Source: Anaerolineaceae bacterium (GTDB lineage Bacteria; Chloroflexota; Anaerolineae; Anaerolineales; Anaerolineaceae). From it: a stretch of DNA of 22,822 nt. The notes beneath the pieces were generated by a model that saw only the letters and a list, made by a program, of their open reading frames with translations, was not told the DNA's origin and ran no database searches. Positions 1 through 6,947 of this stretch are shown one piece after another; position 1 is the stretch's first letter; every line of letters starts with the position of its first letter. Made by a program: the position numbers and the translations under genes. The stretch is taken from the NCBI GenBank assembly GCA_021107195.1, contig JAIOTF010000248.1, positions 1 through 22,822 of the forward strand, written 5' to 3'.

Positions 1-62
1 AGTAGCCACCTTGCCCTTTTGGGTCGTGTTTACCTAAAAGTATCATGAATGGGAAATGTGAT

Positions 63-90
63 TTGCGCAAGCGAATGCACGTCATATAAG
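63..90 (+). promoter_or_regulatory. candidate promoter of the lipoprotein gene
   Basis: TTGCGC (63-68) and TATAAG (85-90) are separated by 16 bases, which would start transcription about 80 bases before the lipoprotein ATG. The match to the sigma-70 type consensus is moderate. The rest of the first 176 bases holds no coding region I can recognise. Confidence 0.3.
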
Positions 91-176
91 TGCTTCTCGA
101 TATGCATACCGCTTAAACTTCAAACTCTCAGATTATTCATCTTGTGTTTCCATAGTTGTTTCATGAGGAGGAATTA

Positions 177-2309
177 ATGAAACGCCATCAGCTTTATGTT
201 TTGTGTGGATGTGTAGGTACTATTCTATTTATTAGCCTGGCGTGTAATCTTCCGACAACAATCTCAACAACTCCAACAATTCCAACGCCTTCAGATGAAG
301 TTCTCGTTGTCACAGGTTCTGGCTCCATCATCGTTTCAAGCGGAGAAGCTGGTGTTTTAACCACAGACAGCGGCGCACAGCTTGAGATTCCCAACGGCGC
401 GGTACCTCCCGCTGAGGATGGCAGTCCTGGCACAGCAGAATTCAGCATGGTGGAAGATTTCTCGATGACAATGGAACTGTCACCTGAATTCACCAAAATT
501 GGTCCTGTCTATCGATTATTGCCTGAAGGGACTGCATTTGGTATGCCGGTTAAGCTCACCTTGCCCATACCCAGCGATGTAGATGCAGGCTATGTGATGG
601 GAATCGCTACCTTCAATGAATTTTCGGGAACCTGGCAGCTCCTGCCTGCAGCGGTTGATGAGGCGGCGCGCACTGTGGTTGCCGAAGTTGGGCATTTCTC
701 ATATTATGGAGCATTTGGCCTTTCCGCCTACCTCGAAGCTGGGGAAAGTTGGGCGGAGAGCAATGGTGGTTGGTTCGACATCGTGAACACAGCCAGAGAT
801 GGGCTGACGACCGCTCCCTTTGGTAAGCCCTTACCAGCGAGCGTCTACTATGGCGTGTGTGTTCAAACCGTTACCTACGATGACCCGACTGCTGAGAGCT
901 GGAATTGGCAGCGTCCGACGGATTGGATGATCGGGGCTACAGCTCAAAAGAACCAGGATTCGACCCGTGAGCAGTGGCTGCCGGCGGGCACGTACACCTT
1001 GATGGAGATGTATGGTATCGGGGAGACAAACAATTATGATATTTTTTACTATCCCGAACATAGATATTACGTCCGGCCTATGGGGCAGGTAGTTCTTGGG
1101 GATGGCGAACGGATCCAATTTTATAGTCCAATTGATATAAATTTTGGCGATCTGGAGAACCAGGGTTTCACCTGGAGTAAGCACCCTTGTTGGTTGAAGC
1201 CGATGGATACGCCGCCCGTCGAGCCGGGTGATAATTGGACCGAGCTCGAAGTGATAAACACACACAGACACATGACGACGAAGACACACTTTGGCAAGCG
1301 TTTGCCGGCTGGGGTCTACTATGGAGTGTGTTCACCAAACCGTGTTTACGATGATCCACAGGCCGAAACCTGGAATTGGCGCCCTCCACTGAACTGGATG
1401 ATGGGTGTCTCCGCTCTAGAAGATAGAGACGCAAGCTACACCTATAAATTGCCCGCGGGTAACTATTCGTTGTTGGAGGTATATCATCTCGTAGAGCGGG
1501 GAAACACGGATTATGATTACGTGCCAGAAGGCAGGTACTACTACCGGCCCGTGGGATTAGTTCCTCTATTAGGTGGGCAGACGATCACCTATACATCTCC
1601 AGCAGTTGACCCAGGACCCGCCGGGGATTGGGGTCAGAGCTTGGTAGAAGCGGGTTTTTCTGAAGATTCAACGAACCCTTGTTATCAGGATGATTCGCCG
1701 ATATCAGTGCCAATCTATGGAAATATAGAATTCCGTTTGGGACCCAAATCATTTGCTGATCAGGTAGTGGATTTTAATCCTGGAAGCGGTACTGGAGAAA
1801 GCGATGGATCCGCTGCTGTTGGTCCTCCCGATGGGGGGACGGGGGGTCCATCCATAATCGGCGACCCAGGGGATGTCACCTTGGGAAATGGTGGTAGTAT
1901 CACCCTCAAATTTACAGACAACTATCTCATTGATGTAGAAGGCCTTGACCTGTATGTGTTTGAGTATGGAGATGCTGTTGAACCATTTAGAGTAGAAATC
2001 AGCAAGGACGGATTAGTTTGGATTGACTTGGGCACTGTTAGTGGGCAGCCTACAGGCCTGGATATTTATGATAAAGTGAATCCAATTGATAGGTTTAGTT
2101 ATGTGAGGATAACCGATCCAAACCCCTACGCGCCTCAAGACCCCTCAGAAATTGGTACTGAAGGTTATTATGGACCCGATATAGATGCGGTGGGAGCCAT
2201 TGGGGCTGTGGGAAGACCTGACTCGGATGTCGATGGCGTCCCCGATGATGAAGATATGTGCTCCGACACGCCTTTGGGAAGTGTGGTGGATGGATACGGA
2301 TGTCCATAG
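177..2309 (+). CDS. secreted lipoprotein with duplicated domain and C-terminal TSP3-like repeat
   Basis: Probably an exported, lipid-anchored surface protein; its function is not recognised. I chose the ATG at 177 because GAGGAGG lies five bases upstream; an in-frame TTG at 156 would put that site inside the gene. The N-terminus has a basic stretch, a hydrophobic helix and a lipobox-like SLAC, followed by a Thr/Pro-rich linker. Residues of about 50-185 resemble a ZU5-like beta domain. Then two copies of a domain of roughly 120 residues follow (about 199-318 and 356-475), sharing FGK-LPA-VYYGVC, YDDP-AE-WNW, LPAG-Y and YY-RP. Residues of about 530-680 form a beta-rich, discoidin-like region. 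The end, DSDVDGVPDDEDMC, is a thrombospondin type 3 (calcium-binding) repeat, and the protein stops at CP. It lies just inside the tRNA-Asn fragment described below, so it may belong to a transferred segment. Confidence 0.85.
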   Translation: MKRHQLYVLCGCVGTILFISLACNLPTTISTTPTIPTPSDEVLVVTGSGSIIVSSGEAGVLTTDSGAQLEIPNGAVPPAEDGSPGTAEFSMVEDFSMTMELSPEFTKIGPVYRLLPEGTAFGMPVKLTLPIPSDVDAGYVMGIATFNEFSGTWQLLPAAVDEAARTVVAEVGHFSYYGAFGLSAYLEAGESWAESNGGWFDIVNTARDGLTTAPFGKPLPASVYYGVCVQTVTYDDPTAESWNWQRPTDWMIGATAQKNQDSTREQWLPAGTYTLMEMYGIGETNNYDIFYYPEHRYYVRPMGQVVLGDGERIQFYSPIDINFGDLENQGFTWSKHPCWLKPMDTPPVEPGDNWTELEVINTHRHMTTKTHFGKRLPAGVYYGVCSPNRVYDDPQAETWNWRPPLNWMMGVSALEDRDASYTYKLPAGNYSLLEVYHLVERGNTDYDYVPEGRYYYRPVGLVPLLGGQTITYTSPAVDPGPAGDWGQSLVEAGFSEDSTNPCYQDDSPISVPIYGNIEFRLGPKSFADQVVDFNPGSGTGESDGSAAVGPPDGGTGGPSIIGDPGDVTLGNGGSITLKFTDNYLIDVEGLDLYVFEYGDAVEPFRVEISKDGLVWIDLGTVSGQPTGLDIYDKVNPIDRFSYVRITDPNPYAPQDPSEIGTEGYYGPDIDAVGAIGAVGRPDSDVDGVPDDEDMCSDTPLGSVVDGYGCP

Positions 2310-2508
2310 GAATTGCCCTTCGAATACGATCGGCAGGTAGTCAAACCTGTGCTTGAAAAATCGAAGAATGCCAATTGGCGAACCCATGGGTCATGCAACC
2401 GGCTCATACCACCATCACTGTCCCTCAAAAACCAACGAGGAAGGCTTGGTGGGACGTGATTCTCATCAAACTAATCAGCGTTAAATAAAAGTCAATAGGG
2501 CTAAAGCC
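2310..2508. other. gene-free stretch between lipoprotein gene and tRNA fragment
   Basis: No convincing coding region on either strand; the antisense open frames here only mirror the end of the lipoprotein gene. One imperfect inverted repeat is visible around 2415-2455 (TCCC...ACCAA / TTGGTGGGA), which could be a weak terminator. No integrase or transposase remnant is seen. Confidence 0.5.
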
Positions 2509-2550
2509 GTTAACCGCTAGGTTCGTGGTTCAAGTCCACGTCAAGGAGCC
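2509..2550 (+). pseudogene. 3' fragment of tRNA-Asn(GTT), probable attachment-site copy
   Basis: The stretch reads as the 3' part of tRNA-Asn. It starts at the GTT anticodon and AA, then CCGCT (3' half of the anticodon stem) and variable loop AGGTT. The T arm follows: CGTGG, loop TTCAAGT and CCACG. The 3' acceptor strand TCAAGGA leads into GCC. The matching 5' half is absent: neither TCCTTGA, a D arm, nor AGCGG for the anticodon stem occurs at the required distance upstream. A rho-independent terminator sits directly downstream, as expected behind a real tRNA gene. Tyrosine recombinases commonly integrate into tRNA 3' ends and leave such a copy. The element would then extend to the left, with the intact gene beyond the window. 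Confidence 0.75.
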
Positions 2551-2558
2551 TGCTTATC

Positions 2559-2590
2559 AAAAGAACCTTTCATAGGAGGGTTCTTTTTTT
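2559..2590 (+). terminator. rho-independent terminator behind the tRNA-Asn fragment
   Basis: AAAAGAACC (2559-2567) pairs with GGTTCTTTT (2579-2587) around an 11-base loop, and a T run extends to 2590. It is the natural terminator of a tRNA gene. The opposite strand also ends in TTTT, so it may serve the leftward channel gene as well. Confidence 0.7.
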
Positions 2591-2617
2591 GTCCATAAGT
2601 CGTCATAGCTTGGAAAG

Positions 2618-2639
2618 AGTAACTACTGAAGTGGTTACT
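2618..2639 (-). terminator. weak hairpin after the channel gene
   Basis: AGTAACTACT and AGTGGTTACT form a tight inverted repeat just past the stop codon of the channel gene. Read on the minus strand it is followed only by CTTT, so it is a poor intrinsic terminator and may just protect the 3' end. Confidence 0.3.
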
Positions 2640-2654
2640 ACAAAAGAGAAATAC

Positions 2655-3731
2655 TCATCCGCCCTGATTCAAATTCTTCAACTTTCGCAGCGTATCAATG
2701 CTGGCAAGCAGGAGCACCCGCGCGCCGGAGGGGAGAACCAGTTCGGGGGCAGGGTGGAGGTGTTCCTTTTCCTCGTCCTGCACATAGACTATTGAGATTT
2801 CATGCGCTTTCTCAAGCTGCTGAATGCTCTTACCAGCCAGACGGGAGCCGGGCTTAATTTCCAGTTCGCTGATGTTGAGCAGGGTGTCGCCGACGTAGAA
2901 AGAGTGTTTGACATTGATGCGCATCGCCTTTGCGGCGACCAGCGGTGCCGTCAGGGCGGATGTGCTGAAGGCAGTGTGGATGCCGAAGCCTTTCTCGATG
3001 CGGCGGGCAAGGTCGTCGTTGAACATGCGCATGACGACCTTGATGTCTGGATTCAGTTCGCGGGCATCCAGCGCGATGTCGAGGTTGGTGAGTTCGTTGG
3101 CGGTGCAGGGGATGATGGCATCGGCCTGGGCGACGTTGGCCTTGATGAGGTTGGTCGAGCGCAGGGCATTGGCGATGATGACGGGAACGCCCATTTCTTT
3201 GGCTTTTTCGACAAAGCGCCCCTGGGGGTTGTTTTCGATGGCGATCACTTCGCGGTCGAATTTGAGCAGTTCCTGGGTGACGCGATAGCCGACTTTGCCG
3301 AATCCGCAGACGATGATGTGATTTTTATACGTAGAAGCCATAGCTACCTGCCATTTCTCGCCGCGCGCCCGTTTATCAGTGAGCGCGATGCTGAAGCGTA
3401 CTAACCCTTCTGCAAGGGTGGAGAGACCCAATATGGGGATCAGAAAGAATAGGAATTGCAGGCCAGGCTGTTCCGGGAAAGGGAGTTCGTTTGCAAAGAA
3501 GAGCATGGCGAATGCGCTGTACAGGGATTCGATGAAGCCGGGGTGGTTTTCCGTGCCGGGGAAGATGTACCACAGGTGCAGGATCAAACCGCCGCCGAGG
3601 AGGATGCTGAGGAAAAGGGCCAGCGTTTTCCAGAATTCGTTGAGCAGTACGCGCGCGTCATGCAGTTGGGCGCGCATTTGGTGCCGAAGGATATTTTTTC
3701 CTGACTGGTTGGACTGTATGCCTGTGGACAT
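2655..3731 (-). CDS. ion-channel-like membrane protein with TrkA-N/RCK domains
   Basis: Related to two-helix potassium channels with a cytoplasmic RCK ring. Residues of about 35-56 and 92-113 form two membrane helices with a pore-loop-like stretch between them. RCK_N starts at about 137, with GFGKVG at 143-148 followed by an acidic residue after the second strand (IAIENN), typical of NAD(H) or nucleotide binding. RCK_C (TrkA-C) covers about 270-355. Unusually, the pore loop reads FFANELPFPEQ where a potassium channel has T-x-G-Y-G-D. It may therefore be non-selective, carry another ion or act as a sensor. AGGGA lies 11 bases before the ATG. It is the last gene of the leftward block, with glmS upstream and a 222-base gap between them. 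Confidence 0.85.
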   Translation of the reverse strand: MSTGIQSNQSGKNILRHQMRAQLHDARVLLNEFWKTLALFLSILLGGGLILHLWYIFPGTENHPGFIESLYSAFAMLFFANELPFPEQPGLQFLFFLIPILGLSTLAEGLVRFSIALTDKRARGEKWQVAMASTYKNHIIVCGFGKVGYRVTQELLKFDREVIAIENNPQGRFVEKAKEMGVPVIIANALRSTNLIKANVAQADAIIPCTANELTNLDIALDARELNPDIKVVMRMFNDDLARRIEKGFGIHTAFSTSALTAPLVAAKAMRINVKHSFYVGDTLLNISELEIKPGSRLAGKSIQQLEKAHEISIVYVQDEEKEHLHPAPELVLPSGARVLLLASIDTLRKLKNLNQGG

Positions 3732-3807
3732 AGTGCGGGGATTCCCTGAATTGTGATGGGTCTTTGATTTATTCTATACCAGAATAGTTTAAATCACCCC
3801 CACCCAG

Positions 3808-3845
3808 CCTCCCCCAATTTGCAAACTGCCGCAAATTAAGGGAGG
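3808..3845. repeat. palindromic intergenic repeat, CCTCCC/AATTTGC type
   Basis: CCTCCC (3808-3813) pairs with GGGAGG (3840-3845) and AATTTGC (3816-3822) with GCAAATT (3831-3837), leaving an 8-base loop and a CC/AA internal mismatch. It has the look of a dispersed REP-like hairpin. No T run follows on either strand, so it is not a standard terminator. Confidence 0.6.
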
Positions 3846-3902
3846 TGTTTGATGATTTTGTGAAACAGGGTTATTTTATAGCCGGGTGACTGAAAGTTGC
3901 TA

Positions 3903-3940
3903 TTTCCGTAGTGGTTTAGTATGCTAAACCATTATGGAAA
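3903..3940 (+). repeat. 17-bp hairpin downstream of glmS
   Basis: Bases 3903-3919 pair with 3924-3940 around the loop TATG; the core is TGGTTTAG/CTAAACCA. As plus-strand RNA the whole stem pairs with two G-U wobbles; on the minus strand those become A-C mismatches. It sits just past the glmS stop but lacks a T run in the glmS direction. Confidence 0.55.
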
Positions 3941-3953
3941 AAGAGGTGCATTA

Positions 3954-5744
3954 TTAATCCACCGTCAATGTCTTACTGAGGTTGCGCGGAAAGTCGGGGT
4001 TGAACCCGCGCACCAGGCTGAGCCGGTAAGAGAGCAATTGCAGCGGCAGCACGGTCAGCAGGGAAACGATCTCCGGGGTGGTGTGAGGGACGGTGATCAC
4101 GTCATGGGCGTTGGCATGCAAACGGGGATCATCTTCACCGATGGCGATTGCCCAGCCGCCGCGGCAGGATATTTCATTGATCCCGCTGAGGATCAAGGGG
4201 ATATTTTCCGGGTTAACGGTAAAGATGACCGGGTAGCCATCGGTAACTGCTGCCAGCGGACCATGTTTGAATTCTGTGGAGAGCATTCCTTCACAATGCG
4301 CATAGGTGATTTCCTTGATTTTGAGTGCACCTTCCAGGGCTATTGGGTAGCTGAGGCCATACCCCAGGCAATACAGTGAATCCCAGGGCATCAATCTCTT
4401 TTCAATCGTTTCTACTTGTGGCAATGCCGTTTTCAGGGTCTCTTCCATCAGCTCGGGCAGTTCCTTCAGAATGGTTGTGTCGTGCCCGCCCATGCGCAGA
4501 GCAAGGTAGAGGAAAGTGATGACTTGATTGGTGAAGGTCTTGGTGGCGGGAACGCTGATCTCATAGCCGCAGCCCATTGGCAGGTGATATTCGCTGACTT
4601 TGGTCAGGGTGGAGCCAATCACGTTTACCAGGCTGAAGATTGCAGCACCTTTTTCTTTGGCGACAGCAACCGCGTTGAGCACATCTTTGGTTTCGCCGCT
4701 TTGGCTGACGAAGACGCCGACATCCTCAGGGCCAAGCGCCGGGGCGAACTGGGCGATGAACTGTGGGGCCAGCACTGGAATGGCGACGCGCCCGGCCAGG
4801 CGGCTGAGATAGACTGAACCCATCATGCAGGCATTGTAGCTGGTTCCGCAGCCGACGAAGTACAGGTTGCGGGCGCTGCGCATGCGTTCCAGCATCGGTT
4901 CGACATCCTCTGAATTTTCCAAAAGGTGGAGCAGTTCCTCGGCAACTTTTGGCTCTTCGTGGATCTCTTTTTCCATGAAATGTGCATAGCCGCCTTTTTG
5001 GGCGACTTCCATACTTTCCTGAATGATCTCAGGCTGGCGTTCGACCAGGCTGCCATCACTCACGCGGCGCAGCTCCAGCCCGTTGGCCCAAAAAACAACG
5101 ATCTCGCCGTCTTCGATGCGTATGATCTTGCGGGTGAGGGGGAGTACGGAGGGCAAGTCAGATGAGATGATGGTGGCATCTTCGGCCAGACCAGCAACCA
5201 GCCCGGAGCCTTTCTTGAAGGCGTACAGCCGGTCTTCCCCTGCTTTGCCGATGACAAAGGCATAGTCACCCTGGAGATCGCCATCCGCATGGCGGATAGC
5301 GGTGACCATATCCATTCCTTGTTTGACATAGCGCTCGACAGCGTGAACGCAGCTTTCTCCATCATTGGTCGAGCGCACGGTCATTCCTTCGGCGATGAAT
5401 TGCTGGCGCAGCTCGACATTATTAACCACGTTGCCGTTATGTGCTCCAACCATGCCGCCTTCTGAGTCCAGGTGCGGCTGCGAATTCACCTGGGATGGTT
5501 CACCAAAGGTGGCCCAACGTAATTGCAGCATACCGCGCTTCCCGGACATTTCCTGAAAAGATAAACGGTTGGCTACATCATCTATCTTGCCGACATCTTT
5601 GCGCAGGTCAATGATGCCTTGAGAGTCAATCGTGGCGCAGCCCACCGAATCATAGCCCCGGTAGGATAACCGGCGTCCCGCTTCGATCAGGGTTGGTCCC
5701 AGTTGACGAGTTTCTTTGGTGACAATGCCAAAAATACCACACAT
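3954..5744 (-). CDS. glmS: glutamine--fructose-6-phosphate aminotransferase (isomerizing)
   Basis: Makes glucosamine-6-phosphate from fructose-6-phosphate and glutamine, the first step toward UDP-GlcNAc. Cys2 directly after the initiator Met is the N-terminal nucleophile of the class II glutaminase domain (about 2-220), with RW at 77-78, NG at 103-104 and Asp128. Two SIS domains follow (about 280-420 and 450-590) with CGTS at 299-302, SQSGET at 347-352 and KHGP near 493. The C-terminus, PRNLSKTLTVD, matches the family's sugar-binding tail. Length 596 compares with about 609 in E. coli. Odd point: WATFG replaces WATHG, so a glutamine-site His is Phe81. It has its own promoter and GGAG ten bases before the ATG; no glmS ribozyme fits the short leader. 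Confidence 0.95.
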   Translation of the reverse strand: MCGIFGIVTKETRQLGPTLIEAGRRLSYRGYDSVGCATIDSQGIIDLRKDVGKIDDVANRLSFQEMSGKRGMLQLRWATFGEPSQVNSQPHLDSEGGMVGAHNGNVVNNVELRQQFIAEGMTVRSTNDGESCVHAVERYVKQGMDMVTAIRHADGDLQGDYAFVIGKAGEDRLYAFKKGSGLVAGLAEDATIISSDLPSVLPLTRKIIRIEDGEIVVFWANGLELRRVSDGSLVERQPEIIQESMEVAQKGGYAHFMEKEIHEEPKVAEELLHLLENSEDVEPMLERMRSARNLYFVGCGTSYNACMMGSVYLSRLAGRVAIPVLAPQFIAQFAPALGPEDVGVFVSQSGETKDVLNAVAVAKEKGAAIFSLVNVIGSTLTKVSEYHLPMGCGYEISVPATKTFTNQVITFLYLALRMGGHDTTILKELPELMEETLKTALPQVETIEKRLMPWDSLYCLGYGLSYPIALEGALKIKEITYAHCEGMLSTEFKHGPLAAVTDGYPVIFTVNPENIPLILSGINEISCRGGWAIAIGEDDPRLHANAHDVITVPHTTPEIVSLLTVLPLQLLSYRLSLVRGFNPDFPRNLSKTLTVD

Positions 5745-5796
5745 GTTTGGGTTTCTCCATAGGTCTAGATGGGTTATGTTAGTGCGTGCAGAGGGG

Positions 5797-5826
5797 ATTA
5801 TACCAAGCCTGGGGGAGTCTTGTGAA
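5797..5826 (-). promoter_or_regulatory. promoter of glmS
   Basis: On the minus strand TTCACA (5826-5821) and TATAAT (5802-5797) are 18 bases apart; TGG lies just before the -10 box. This predicts a start near 5790 and a leader of about 46 bases, so glmS is probably transcribed apart from the gene upstream. Confidence 0.7.
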
Positions 5827-5845
5827 AAGAAAGGTGCCGAGTGTA

Positions 5846-6904
5846 TTAAGGCAGGATTTCGATGGCGTCTACTTCGGCGGCGTCTCCGTCGCCAGAAATG
5901 GGAGAGATGATCTTCAAGCAGGGGTAGACAGCGGATAGACCAAGCGCGTCTGCGTCAATCGCGATGCCGGTGTTGTTGTACAGATCGGATGTAAAAATTG
6001 CCTGGTTGTCGAGTTCAACCCCGCCAAACATATTGCCGATATGACCATTGTTGGCTGGATCGCTGTCTCCCCAATAGAGTACAGTGTACCAAGCGCTGCT
6101 GCCGCAGGATCCGCTGGGGCCAGTGCCAACCTGGAGAATGACATGGTCAAAAGCGATCTGGCTGCCAAAATTGATGCGTTCGTAAAAGACCAGGTCGTAA
6201 TTGCCGTCGGGACTGGAGGTGTCGAGCGGGCTGCCGGTTTCCGCTTCAAGATCGATGATGATCTCACTGCCATTGGGGATTGAGGAATATGAGGAGTCTG
6301 GCGGGCCGAGATTCAAACCCGGTGAGGTTGGCGTTTTGGTGGGGGTTGATGTGCTTGTGGATGTAGCTGTGCTGGTTGCTGTGGCTGTGGCCGTGGCTGA
6401 GGCCGTGGCAGTAGGCGTGTTGGGTGGGGGAGGCGGATCGGTAGACGTGGCGGGAATAAAAATGACAAGCGGGCGAGTGGCACTGGGTGTTATTGCCATC
6501 GTTGCCGAGGGTTGAGAAATCGGGGTCGCCGGGAGAGTGGGAGTGTTCTGCTCTGTTGGCATTGGGGTATTGGGGTTGCTTGTGCTCAAGGCTTGCTGGG
6601 TTGGCCAGACCTCTCCGGGCAAGAGCACCATTGATGGTGGTGCACCGTATGGGTAGCGGGAACGGTCTTTCTGGATTTCAGCGAAAATGGCTGACTGCAC
6701 AGGTTGAAATTCAATGAAATCCCAAAGGTGATAATTGGCCTGCATTTTGGTCAGGGGGCCCTGGACAGCAGGTGATGTTGCGGAAACCAAAGCAAGCTGC
6801 CCACAGGCAAAGAGAACCAGTAAAACGATCGGCACCAGAACAATCCATCTCGACAGGTTCTTAAGATGGGTCGGAAGCTGGTAATTGTCAGGTGGTTGGT
6901 TCAT
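5846..6904 (-). CDS. membrane-anchored protein with Thr-rich linker and beta-rich C-terminal domain
   Basis: Function not recognised. Residues of about 19-42 form one membrane helix, so the rest is probably outside the cell. A short N-terminal extracellular segment is followed by a long low-complexity Pro/Thr/Ser/Ala linker (about 115-195, runs of TAT and TST). A compact domain of about 150 residues (about 200-352) has the pattern of a secreted jelly-roll: DLVFYE, VILQVGTG, a SCGSSAWYTVLYWGD stretch, and two or three Cys that could form disulfides. This resembles C-terminal domains hung on similar linkers in other Chloroflexota surface proteins. It lies 43 bases after the receiver-pseudokinase gene and is probably its operon partner. 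Start ATG at 6904 has GAGG 11 bases upstream. Confidence 0.75.
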   Translation of the reverse strand: MNQPPDNYQLPTHLKNLSRWIVLVPIVLLVLFACGQLALVSATSPAVQGPLTKMQANYHLWDFIEFQPVQSAIFAEIQKDRSRYPYGAPPSMVLLPGEVWPTQQALSTSNPNTPMPTEQNTPTLPATPISQPSATMAITPSATRPLVIFIPATSTDPPPPPNTPTATASATATATATSTATSTSTSTPTKTPTSPGLNLGPPDSSYSSIPNGSEIIIDLEAETGSPLDTSSPDGNYDLVFYERINFGSQIAFDHVILQVGTGPSGSCGSSAWYTVLYWGDSDPANNGHIGNMFGGVELDNQAIFTSDLYNNTGIAIDADALGLSAVYPCLKIISPISGDGDAAEVDAIEILP

Positions 6905-6947
6905 TTACAGTTTTGCCTCAACGCTGATCTGGCTCAGTCTTTTGCTC

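Noticed and set aside
156..176. TTG start extending the lipoprotein by seven residues
   Set aside because: It would place the GAGGAGG ribosome site inside the coding region and put charged residues before the signal peptide; ATG 177 fits better.
2476..2550. Intact tRNA-Asn gene
   Set aside because: The 5' acceptor strand, D arm and 5' anticodon stem cannot be found in the 34 bases before the anticodon; only the 3' part is present.
2802..3404. 200-codon plus-strand frame opposite the channel gene
   Set aside because: A mirror frame of a well-conserved minus-strand gene with no SD or family match; the same holds for other antisense frames in glmS, the kinases and comM.
5745..5845. glmS ribozyme upstream of glmS
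   Set aside because: The predicted leader is about 46 bases and shows no ribozyme core; a normal promoter explains the gap.
6340..6420. Minisatellite-like GTGGCTGTGGCC stretch
   Set aside because: It is the coding sequence of the Thr/Ala-rich linker of the membrane-anchored protein, so the periodicity follows from the amino-acid repeat.
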